64,000 nucleotides of DNA. It comes from Flavobacterium daejeonense DSM 17708. Lineage in GTDB: Bacteria; Bacteroidota; Bacteroidia; Flavobacteriales; Flavobacteriaceae. Position numbers and translations under genes: made by a program. This document shows positions 26,218 to 33,820 of this stretch, piece after piece. Position 1 is the stretch's first letter. The number at the start of each line of letters is the position of its first letter. The notes beneath the pieces were generated by a model. That model saw only the letters and a list, made by a program, of their open reading frames with translations. It did not search any database and was not told the origin of the DNA. The DNA is taken from positions 186,001 through 250,000 of the forward strand of contig NZ_AUDK01000002.1 in assembly GCF_000425425.1 (NCBI RefSeq), given 5' to 3'.

Positions 26218-26236
26218 AGAATCCTGTACTGTCCTG
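26218..26236 (-). promoter_or_regulatory. Shared PUL operator, copy 2 (CBM9/GH105/sulfatase operon)
   Basis: On the minus strand it reads CAGGACAGTACAGGATTCT, two 10-bp direct repeats. Exactly 18 bp downstream lies TAATATTG (26199-26192), one mismatch from TAnnTTTG. Copy 3 has the same spacing. The rest of the 25954-26326 gap holds two hairpins and AT-rich leader, with no gene seen. Confidence 0.7.
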
Positions 26237-26274
26237 CTTTTATGAAAATTAATTTTGAAATGGAGTAATAAAAA

Positions 26275-26301
26275 ATACCCCGACATTGCTGCCGGGGTAT
26301 T
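26275..26301 (-). terminator. Terminator of the GntR-xylB-xylA operon
   Basis: ATACCCCG (26275-26282, allowing one flanking base) pairs with CGGGGTAT (26293-26300), with A/T tracts on both sides. It lies 26 bp after the xylA stop on the minus strand. Confidence 0.8.
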
Positions 26302-26326
26302 TTTGGTAATTTTAAAAGAAAAATTT

Positions 26327-27652
26327 TTAGATGTATTGGTTAATAATGTTTTCAAAAAGCTCTTGTTTACCACTTTGCAATTGCAATTCTCCGTTTTCCT
26401 GAGCGATTTTGTATAAATCTTCTAAACCTAATTTTCCGTTTTCGAAATCTTTTCCTTTTCCGGAATCAAATGAGCTGTATCGTTGGGCTCTTAATTTGTC
26501 ATAAGGTGAAGAAGAAATAATTTTGTCAGCAGTTAGTAAGGCTCTTGCAAAAGTATCTGCACCACCAATATGAGCTAAGAATACATCTTCCATATCGGTT
26601 GAGTTTCTTCTGATTTTAGCATCAAAATTAACTCCTCCGCCTTGCAATCCGCCAGCTTTTAAGAATACCAACATGGCTTCGGTAATTTCCTGAATGTTGT
26701 TTGGAAATTGGTCTGTATCCCAACCATTTTGGTAATCACCACGGTTGGCATCCAAACTTCCTAACATTCCGGCATTGGCAGCTACTTCAATTTCGTGTTG
26801 GAAAGTATGCTGCGCCAATGTTGCGTGGTTTACTTCGATGTTGATTTTGAAATCTTTTTCCAAACCATATTTATGCAAAAATCCGATTGCTGTAGCCGAA
26901 TCAAAATCGTATTGGTGTTTCATTGGTTCCATTGGTTTTGGTTCAATGAAGAAGTTTCCTTTGAATCCTTGTGCACGGGCGTAGTCTCTGGCTTTAGCCA
27001 AAAATTGTCCCATGTGGTCCAGTTCGCGTCCCATATCCGTATTTAGTAATGACATATAACCTTCACGACCTCCCCAGAATACATAGTTTTCACCACCCAA
27101 AGCAATTGTAGCATCCATTGCTAATTTTATTTGAGCTCCGGCTCTGGCCAAAACCTTAAAGTCAGGATTAGTAGAGGCTCCGTTCATGTAACGCGGATGC
27201 GAAAAACAATTGGCAGTTCCCCAAAGCAATTTTACCCCGGAAGCAGCCTGCTTTTCTTTAACATATTCTGTGATTAAAGCCAAATTATTTTCTAAATCGG
27301 ATAGAGAATTTCCTTCGCTTACCAAATCTACATCGTGAAAGCAGTAGTAATCAAAACCCATTTTTGTGATAAATTCAAAGGCAGCATCTGCTTTGTCTTT
27401 AGCTGCCTGAATAGAATCATTAGCCTGATCCCATGCAAAATTTTGAGTTCCGGGACCAAATGGATCCGAACCCTGTCCGCAGAAAGTATGCCAGTACGCA
27501 ATTGCAAATTTGAAATGCTCGCGCATCGTTTTTCCGGCTACAATTTGTTCCGGGTTGTAATATTTGAATGCTAAAGGATTGTCTGATGCTGCCCCTTCAA
27601 ATTTAATTTCTCCAATACCTTTAAAGTATTCTTTGTTTCCGATTAGTGCCAT
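26327..27652 (-). CDS. xylA: Xylose isomerase
   Basis: A 441-residue cytosolic enzyme converting D-xylose to D-xylulose. It starts with [20 protein letters not shown], typical of the long class II isomerases. The catalytic/metal motifs are [16 protein letters not shown] (substrate-binding Glu), [23 protein letters not shown] and [19 protein letters not shown] (metal-binding Asp residues). The length is normal. It is the last gene of a three-gene operon, starting 15 bp after xylB, and is followed by a strong terminator. Confidence 0.97.
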   Translation of the reverse strand: MALIGNKEYFKGIGEIKFEGAASDNPLAFKYYNPEQIVAGKTMREHFKFAIAYWHTFCGQGSDPFGPGTQNFAWDQANDSIQAAKDKADAAFEFITKMGFDYYCFHDVDLVSEGNSLSDLENNLALITEYVKEKQAASGVKLLWGTANCFSHPRYMNGASTNPDFKVLARAGAQIKLAMDATIALGGENYVFWGGREGYMSLLNTDMGRELDHMGQFLAKARDYARAQGFKGNFFIEPKPMEPMKHQYDFDSATAIGFLHKYGLEKDFKINIEVNHATLAQHTFQHEIEVAANAGMLGSLDANRGDYQNGWDTDQFPNNIQEITEAMLVFLKAGGLQGGGVNFDAKIRRNSTDMEDVFLAHIGGADTFARALLTADKIISSSPYDKLRAQRYSSFDSGKGKDFENGKLGLEDLYKIAQENGELQLQSGKQELFENIINQYI

Positions 27653-27667
27653 TTTTTTTATTTTTAG

Positions 27668-29149
27668 TTATTTGTTTATAATGTATTCTAATTCTTTTTT
27701 CCATTTTTGATAGGCTTCCAGATAGGGTTGACTGTTTTGCAAAGGCATATAAGTCATGACGTGGTCGTTTTTGATGATATTGTTACCAAAGGTTTCGTAA
27801 TCGCCGTCGATTAAACCAACGGCTCTCGCTGCTCCTACGGCTCCGGTGGTGTTGTAAATTTCTATTTCGTGACCAATGAGTGTGGCAACCGTATTTGAGA
27901 AAATTTCGGAGCGGAATAAATTGTCGTTTCCGGCACGAATAACGTTGATTTGAGCGTTATCATTTTTTAAAATTTCCATTCCATATACAAATGAGAAAGC
28001 AATTCCTTCCAGTGTGGCGCGGTACAAATGTCCGTGGCTGTGTTTGTTGAGGTTCAGATTCAGGAAATGACTGCCGATGGTTTTGTTGTTAAACATACGT
28101 TCGGCGCCGTTTCCAAAAGGAATCACCATAACGCCGTCAGAACCTACAGCGATTTCTTCGGCTTTTTGATTCATATTTTCATAAGAATCTAATCCGCAAT
28201 GATTGCGCAGCCAGCGGTATTGAATTCCCGATCCGTTGATACATAATAATTTCCCCACGGTTGGTTTTGATTGCATATAATTTACATGTACAAAACTGTT
28301 AATTCGGGAAGATTCTTTGGATTTTAACTGATCGGTAACCGCATAAATCACTCCGGATGTTCCGCCTGTTGCAGCGACTTCACCCGGTTTTAAAATGTTT
28401 AACGAAAGGGCGTTATTTGGCTGGTCACCGGCACGGTAAACCACCGGAATTCCAACAGGTAAACCGGATGCAGCAGCTCCTTTTTCGTCTAAAAAACATT
28501 GGTTGGTAAAATTCTCTACAATTGTCGGCGTTAGAGAATAATCTATTCCATAGTATCTTAAAAGCCATTCGGCAACTTCATTTTCTTTATAGTCCCAAAG
28601 CATACCTTCCGAAAGACCGTTTTTGGTGGTGTTGATTTCGCCGGTTAACTTAAAGGCAATGAAATCACCCGGAAGCATGTATTTATAAATTTGATTGTAA
28701 ATTTCAGGTTCGTTGTCTTTGACCCAAACCAATTTGGATGCGGTAAAATTTCCGGGAGAATTCAGCAAATGAGAAGTACATTGTTCTTCTCCGATTTCTT
28801 CAAAAGCGTGGTCGCCAATTTCAACAGCGCGACTGTCGCACCAAATGATGGAATTACGCAGTGATTTCCCTTCTTTATCAACCACCACCAGGCCGTGCAT
28901 TTGATAGGAAATACCCACACCGGTTATTTTGGAAGCATCAATACCGGCTTCTTTGATGGCTCTTTTGGTAGCTATACAGCAATATTCCCACCACATTTCA
29001 GGATCCTGTTCGGCCCAGTCCTTGTGATAAGCAATAATTTCCATTTCGTTAGCCGGTTCATTAAGGCTAATGATTTTTTTTCCTGTTGCCGCTTCTACGA
29101 TGGCGACTTTAACGGAGGAACTTCCCAGATCGTATCCTATGTAATACAT
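27668..29149 (-). CDS. xylB: Xylulokinase
   Basis: A 493-residue FGGY-family sugar kinase phosphorylating D-xylulose to D-xylulose 5-phosphate. The N-terminal phosphate-binding motif is YIGYDLGSSSVKV. GVGISYQMHGLV is the substrate region, where xylulokinases have the MHG triplet. VYRAGDQPNNAL holds the catalytic Asp, and GGTSGVIYAV and RAGNDNLFRSEIFS follow. The gap to the regulator gene upstream is only 3 bp. Its product feeds the pentose phosphate pathway. Confidence 0.95.
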   Translation of the reverse strand: MYYIGYDLGSSSVKVAIVEAATGKKIISLNEPANEMEIIAYHKDWAEQDPEMWWEYCCIATKRAIKEAGIDASKITGVGISYQMHGLVVVDKEGKSLRNSIIWCDSRAVEIGDHAFEEIGEEQCTSHLLNSPGNFTASKLVWVKDNEPEIYNQIYKYMLPGDFIAFKLTGEINTTKNGLSEGMLWDYKENEVAEWLLRYYGIDYSLTPTIVENFTNQCFLDEKGAAASGLPVGIPVVYRAGDQPNNALSLNILKPGEVAATGGTSGVIYAVTDQLKSKESSRINSFVHVNYMQSKPTVGKLLCINGSGIQYRWLRNHCGLDSYENMNQKAEEIAVGSDGVMVIPFGNGAERMFNNKTIGSHFLNLNLNKHSHGHLYRATLEGIAFSFVYGMEILKNDNAQINVIRAGNDNLFRSEIFSNTVATLIGHEIEIYNTTGAVGAARAVGLIDGDYETFGNNIIKNDHVMTYMPLQNSQPYLEAYQKWKKELEYIINK

Positions 29150-29152
29150 AAT

Positions 29153-30151
29153 TTATAATGATTCGCGTAAAATTAATTTTGTTGGTATGTATAGTTGCAT
29201 TGGTTCTTCATTGCTGATGAATTCCGCCGATTTGCTTCCTAAAGCTTCAAAATCGGTGGTAATTACCGAAATTCCTTTGTAGATGAATTTCTTCATCGGG
29301 GTTTCGTTGTAGGATAAAAAGCCAACATCTTTTCCGGGTTCTAAATTTTTTTCCCGACACTGTTCCAAAAAGTTTCCTAAAATCCGGTCGCTGACACTGA
29401 TGTAGGCGATTCCTTTTTCGATAGTAAAATCTTTTGGATTGGTACTGATTTTATATTTGAAATTAAAATCATTACAAAAGTTTTTAAAATAAGTTAGTGT
29501 TTCTTTTGGGTGAAAAGTATATGTTGGATACACAAAAACGATTTCAGAATATTTTTTAAAAAAGCTTTCACCTTCTTTTAAGGCTTGATAAAAGGCTTTT
29601 CCAAAATCCTGAAAAACATAATTGTTTTTAGATTTAGAATGAATGTTCCAGTCAATTAATAATAGTTTTTCATTTGAAATAACTGTAAGGGCAGGAGCAA
29701 TTTCTTTATGATCAAAAGTCATTACTACATATTTATAGTATTTTCCAATGCTATTGTTGATAATAGTTTTAAAGTTGTCTATGTTATAGTGATGGAATTG
29801 CACATCAACAATAATATTTTCGGCCAGATTGTTTACAAAAGAATGATAAAGTACTTCTTTGTAAGCTTTGAAAGTATCTAAAACCAAAAGTACTTTTCGG
29901 GTTTCGCCAGCTACGAAATAGCCTTTGTTCGGTACAGAATCGATGATCTTTTGTTCTTTTAAATAAGAATAGGCTTTGAAAACAGTGTCTCTTGATAATT
30001 TGTTTTTGATGCAAATGTTGTTTACTGAAGGAAGTTGGTCTCCTTTGGCTAAAATGTTCTCGGCAATCGCATTGTTAATAGCGTCCACGAGTTGCTGATA
30101 CTTTGGAGTATCACTGTCGTGATTGATTGTAAAGCTAAATGATTTTCCCAT
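29153..30151 (-). CDS. GntR-family transcriptional regulator with sugar-sensing domain
   Basis: A 332-residue cytosolic regulator. Residues about 12-77 form a GntR winged helix-turn-helix (ENILAKGDQLPSVNNICI, then SRDTVFKAYSYL and PNKGYFV). Residues about 85-332 are a LacI/periplasmic-binding-protein-like sensor domain, as in the Bacteroidota GntR regulators of pentose genes. It is the first gene of the xylB-xylA operon and probably represses it until xylose or a derivative binds. A perfect palindrome at 30204-30224 and a -7 box, TATATTTG, at 30178-30171 lie upstream, consistent with autoregulation. Confidence 0.88.
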   Translation of the reverse strand: MGKSFSFTINHDSDTPKYQQLVDAINNAIAENILAKGDQLPSVNNICIKNKLSRDTVFKAYSYLKEQKIIDSVPNKGYFVAGETRKVLLVLDTFKAYKEVLYHSFVNNLAENIIVDVQFHHYNIDNFKTIINNSIGKYYKYVVMTFDHKEIAPALTVISNEKLLLIDWNIHSKSKNNYVFQDFGKAFYQALKEGESFFKKYSEIVFVYPTYTFHPKETLTYFKNFCNDFNFKYKISTNPKDFTIEKGIAYISVSDRILGNFLEQCREKNLEPGKDVGFLSYNETPMKKFIYKGISVITTDFEALGSKSAEFISNEEPMQLYIPTKLILRESL

Positions 30152-30170
30152 GCTGTTCTGTTCCGGTATG

Positions 30171-30224
30171 CAAATATAGATTAGTTTTTGATTTTAAAAA
30201 ATATTTTTAGAAAATTTCTAAAAA
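30171..30224 (-). promoter_or_regulatory. Promoter and palindromic operator of the GntR-xylB-xylA operon
   Basis: TATATTTG on the minus strand (30178-30171) is a perfect -7 box; no -33 TTG is seen at the right distance. Upstream, TTTTTAGAAA (30204-30213) and TTTCTAAAAA (30215-30224) form a perfect palindrome around one central base. Its position would put a bound regulator near the -33 region. Confidence 0.55.
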
Positions 30225-30231
30225 AAAAAAT

Positions 30232-30262
30232 CAGCCTCATTTTCTAAAAAGAAATGAGGCTG
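30232..30262 (-). terminator. Terminator of the SDR gene
   Basis: CAGCCTCATTT (30232-30242) pairs perfectly with AAATGAGGCTG (30252-30262). On the minus strand a run of ten Ts follows. It lies 38 bp after the SDR stop and just upstream of the xyl operator. Confidence 0.85.
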
Positions 30263-30299
30263 GAGTTTAAAGCTGTTGTACTTCGTTAGAGAAATTATT

Positions 30300-31037
30300 T
30301 TAGAAACCAATACTGTTTCCGCCATCAACAGGCAGGATAGTTCCGGTTACATATTTAGATTCAGCTGTAGCAAAGAAATAGGCGGCGTCGGCAATATCAT
30401 CCGGTTCTCCTAAAAATCCCATAGGAGTTCGTCCTAAAACTTTGTTTTTTCTTTCCGGATCGGTGTCCAGTGCTTTGGCTGACATTTTAGTTTTGATAAA
30501 TCCCGGAGCAATACAATTAACACGAATTCCAAATTGTGCTAATTCGACTGCCATAGCTCGGGTCATAGCTTCAATAGCTCCTTTGCTGGCTGAGTATCCG
30601 ATGACTTTTGGGATTCCGTATTGCGAGGCCATAGAACTGATATTGATAATACTTCCGTTATTTTGTGTTTTCATGTTTTTTACTACTTCACGGCTTACAG
30701 CAAAAACACTTAAGAGATTGGTGTGAATCACGGATAGAAAATCTTCGTCAGTAACATCGGTGAATTCTTTTTTTAAATTGATTCCCGCATTGTTAACCAG
30801 AATGTCTATTGGAGCTTCTTTACAAAGTTCGGCAATCATATCAGGAATTCCTTCCAGATTATTTAAGTCAAAAATAACCGGAATAGCATTTGAGCCTATT
30901 TCGGAGCAGGCTGCTTCGGTTTTGTCTTTGGTTCTTCCTATTATATAAGTCTTAATTCCGTTATCGCATAATTTTTTTGCAGTGGCAAAACCCAAGCCTG
31001 AGTTTCCTCCGGTTACAATGGCTGTTTTTGTCTTCAT
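30300..31037 (-). CDS. Short-chain dehydrogenase/reductase, KduD-like
   Basis: A 245-residue cytosolic classical SDR. It has the cofactor motif TGGNSGLGFATA, DILVNNAGIN, the catalytic Ser in INISSMASQYG and YSASKGA with the catalytic Tyr and Lys. It ends LPVDGGNSIGF. The fold also fits FabG-like reductases, but position in a pectin locus suggests a 2-keto-3-deoxy-gluconate or related uronate-product dehydrogenase such as KduD. That role is inferred; no kduI, kdgK or kdgA homologue lies in the window. It is a single-gene unit with its own terminator and a -7 box, TATTTTTG, at 31069-31062. Confidence 0.8.
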   Translation of the reverse strand: MKTKTAIVTGGNSGLGFATAKKLCDNGIKTYIIGRTKDKTEAACSEIGSNAIPVIFDLNNLEGIPDMIAELCKEAPIDILVNNAGINLKKEFTDVTDEDFLSVIHTNLLSVFAVSREVVKNMKTQNNGSIINISSMASQYGIPKVIGYSASKGAIEAMTRAMAVELAQFGIRVNCIAPGFIKTKMSAKALDTDPERKNKVLGRTPMGFLGEPDDIADAAYFFATAESKYVTGTILPVDGGNSIGF

Positions 31038-31578
31038 TTGTGTGTTGTTTAGATTTTATGTCAAAAATAGTTGATTTTTTTTATGGATAATTATTTTCTG
31101 TTGTTGTGCGGGTTTATGCTTGAAATTTATTTGGTGTAGTGGTTTGATTTTTAGCTTTTTACTTTTTTTTGGATTGGTCGAAGATTAAAAAATAATGTTA
31201 GTGTTTATTAGGCTGAATGTTTTTAAAGCATTTAATCTTACAAAAAAAGAATGTAAACAAAGTGTTAAAGATGTTATCCTGTTGTTTACTGAAGTTTTCT
31301 AAAAAAATATAAAATAAGTGTTAATTTGATATACATGGCTTTTTGATTTTTAACAATATGTTAGCAATATGCTTTAGTTTCAATAAATATAGAGGATTTG
31401 CTATTGCTAAAATAATAACATAAAGAATGTGTTGTGTGTATTTATTATGTTTTTTTTTTATATATATAATAAAAAACAGGATAGTGCAGGATAGATGTAA
31501 AAAGTTGAACCTATAAATTTGAAAAGTTAAAAAAAACACAAATTAATTTATTCACCATTTTATAAAGCTAACCAAATA
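31038..31578. other. Regulatory intergenic region between the SDR gene and the FAS1/SusCD operon
   Basis: This region of more than 500 bp is very AT-rich. It holds the divergent SDR promoter near 31062-31069 and the shared PUL operator and promoter at 31477-31521. A 72-codon frame on the minus strand is compositionally poor and not believed. Nothing else is recognised. Confidence 0.5.
31477..31521 (+). promoter_or_regulatory. Shared PUL operator, copy 3, with -7 box (FAS1/SusCD operon promoter)
   Basis: CAGGATAGTGCAGGATAGA (31477-31495) is an almost perfect pair of 10-bp direct repeats. Exactly 18 bp downstream is TAAATTTG (31514-31521), a perfect -7 box. No TTG sits at the expected -33 spacing; the operator covers that place, as expected for an activator-dependent promoter. 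The leader to the ATG at 31579 is about 50 nt. Confidence 0.75.
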
Positions 31579-33819
31579 ATGAAGAGAAAATTTAACTATT
31601 TATTAATTCTACCGCTGCTGGCTCTATTTGCCAGTTGTAGCCGAGACGCTTTTAATGAGTTCTATGGGCGTCCGGATTATCTGGAAGATCCTATTTACCA
31701 ACAACTGGATGCCAGGGGGAATTTTAAGAACTTTACTGCTTTAATTGAGAAAGCAGGTTATAAGGATATTTTAAGTAAATCAGGCTATTGGACGATGTTT
31801 GCGCCTAATGATGCTGCATTTGCAAAATATTTTCAGGACAACGGAATTGCTGATGTAAGCGCAATTGATGCAGCTACAGCTTCTAAAATTGTAAAATATG
31901 CCTTAGTTTATAATAAATTTAGAGAAGATCAACTTTCAGATTATCAATCCTCAAGAGGATGGATTGAGAATAGCGCATTCAGAAGAAGAACAGCTTTTTA
32001 CGATGGCTTTGTTTCAAAAACAATCAATGGCCAACCTAAAATAATAGTAGGTTCTAACAGGAATGGAGCATCTTATTATGTTTCAGGAGATAATAATAAT
32101 AAGTATGTGACTTATTTTGCTGAAGATTATTTTACAGAGCGAGGTTTGACTGCAAATGATTTCAATTTCTTTTATCCTGGTGCAGAATATACCGGTTTGA
32201 ATCTTTTTGAAGGAAAGGTTACTGAGGCAGATATTGTTGCTGAAAATGGAGTGATTCATGAGGTAGATCAGGTAAATCTACCAAAACTAAATTTAGACCA
32301 ATACTTAGAAGGGAATTCTAATTATAGCACCTTTCGAAGTATAATGGAAGATTACTTAGTTAAGTATGTTTTTGATCAGACAGCAACAACAGCTTATCGC
32401 AATTATACAGGACAGCCAGATGATGTCTTTGTGAAAGTTTATGATCCAACCCTTGCTTTTGCTCCTAATAATGAGAATTATTTAAAAGCGGAAGATAATG
32501 ATGGTCAATCGGAAGCTTACACTATGATTGTGCCTGAAAATAATGCTTTACAAGAATTTATAGATACGGTGTTGTTGAAGCATTTTGATAACATAGCTCA
32601 GTTGCCAATTTATGTTTTTCAGGATTTCATAAATGCTCATATGATTCAGGGGGCCGCATGGCCTTCCAAATTCGGAGATTATAATAATTATTTAAAAGAA
32701 GATTTAAGATTCAATATCAATACTGATATTACCGATAAAAAAGTGTTGAGTAATGGATTCTTCTATGGTTCAAGTAAAGTTCAACATTCCGATTTGTTTT
32801 ATAGTGTTTATACTTCGGCTTATTTAGATCCTAAATATTCTTTTGCAACCAGAATTTTTAATGATGGTTCGGGGTATAGAGATATGATTAGTAATATTCA
32901 TCAAAAATTCACTATTTTCTTGCCTTCGGATAATGTTTTAAGAGGTTTAGGTTTTGAGTATAATTCACTTCGTCAGGAATGGGTTTATGTGAATCCTTCT
33001 AATGGAACAGCTGACGGAGCTACAGCAGCAAGAAACCGATTGGTAAGATTATTATATAACTGTATTGTTTATACACCTAATGGGGAATTGGATAATATTG
33101 CGAATTCTTCAGGAGTAATTCGCACAGGAGATTATGATCTTCCGGGGGAATACATCAGATATGACAATAATAGAATTCAGGCGGCAGGTAATATTGAGAA
33201 AGGTACTTATGCTAATATAGTAGGTAGTGATGTTCAGGAAAACGGAACAGCTTATTACATTGATAATGTACCACAATTTTCTATCGATTATCCTGGTTTG
33301 CAAGGTAAAGTAATTGAGCGTTTGGCAACTTCAAATACTGAGTTTAATAGTTTTTTTCAGTATCTAAAAAATTCTTCAGTCTATAACAGTTCTACAGGGA
33401 AAATTGAGGGAATTGAACTAGGTACATCCTGTACTTTTGTAGTTCCTAATAACGCAGCTATTGCCAAAGCAGTCTTAGATGGGGAACTTCCGGCTTCTAA
33501 TAATCCCGGAACTGCAGGAGAAAGAGATGTTGTGGCTGATTTTATCCGTTACCATATTATTGTTAACGCAACAGCTTCAAATGACGGATTGGTTACCGGT
33601 TTACGTGAAACCTTAAGGAAAGATGAATTTGGAGAAAAAACTTATGTGAATATAGCGAGTTCAGGAGGTTCATTGTCTTTTAAAGATGGTACACCTGAAG
33701 CTTCTTCAGGTGGAAATCCAGCGGCTAATTTTATTCTGGCCAGTAGTAATAACTTAGCGGATAGATCCTTAATTCATTTAGTAGATAACTATCTTAAATT
33801 CCCTAAACCTCAGCAATAA
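31579..33819 (+). CDS. Fasciclin (FAS1) domain surface lipoprotein A
   Basis: A 746-residue lipoprotein (lipobox FASC, Cys20) built of successive FAS1 domains. Domain one is at about residues 48-230, with YWTMFAPNDAAFAKYF and NGVIHEVDQVNLP. Later domains are at about 240-410, 425-590 and 595-745, with FTIFLPSDNVLRGLG, CTFVVPNNAAIAKAVL and RSLIHLVDNYL. FAS1 domains mediate adhesion and can bind glycans. As the first gene of a SusCD operon, 1 bp before susC, it is probably a surface glycan-binding protein for the imported polysaccharide. The binding role is inferred. Confidence 0.85.
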   Translation: MKRKFNYLLILPLLALFASCSRDAFNEFYGRPDYLEDPIYQQLDARGNFKNFTALIEKAGYKDILSKSGYWTMFAPNDAAFAKYFQDNGIADVSAIDAATASKIVKYALVYNKFREDQLSDYQSSRGWIENSAFRRRTAFYDGFVSKTINGQPKIIVGSNRNGASYYVSGDNNNKYVTYFAEDYFTERGLTANDFNFFYPGAEYTGLNLFEGKVTEADIVAENGVIHEVDQVNLPKLNLDQYLEGNSNYSTFRSIMEDYLVKYVFDQTATTAYRNYTGQPDDVFVKVYDPTLAFAPNNENYLKAEDNDGQSEAYTMIVPENNALQEFIDTVLLKHFDNIAQLPIYVFQDFINAHMIQGAAWPSKFGDYNNYLKEDLRFNINTDITDKKVLSNGFFYGSSKVQHSDLFYSVYTSAYLDPKYSFATRIFNDGSGYRDMISNIHQKFTIFLPSDNVLRGLGFEYNSLRQEWVYVNPSNGTADGATAARNRLVRLLYNCIVYTPNGELDNIANSSGVIRTGDYDLPGEYIRYDNNRIQAAGNIEKGTYANIVGSDVQENGTAYYIDNVPQFSIDYPGLQGKVIERLATSNTEFNSFFQYLKNSSVYNSSTGKIEGIELGTSCTFVVPNNAAIAKAVLDGELPASNNPGTAGERDVVADFIRYHIIVNATASNDGLVTGLRETLRKDEFGEKTYVNIASSGGSLSFKDGTPEASSGGNPAANFILASSNNLADRSLIHLVDNYLKFPKPQQ

Positions 33820-33820
33820 A

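Noticed and set aside
31321..31539. Minus-strand frame of 72 codons upstream of the FAS1/SusCD operon
   Set aside because: It is made of AT-rich low-complexity codons and covers the operator and promoter of the operon.
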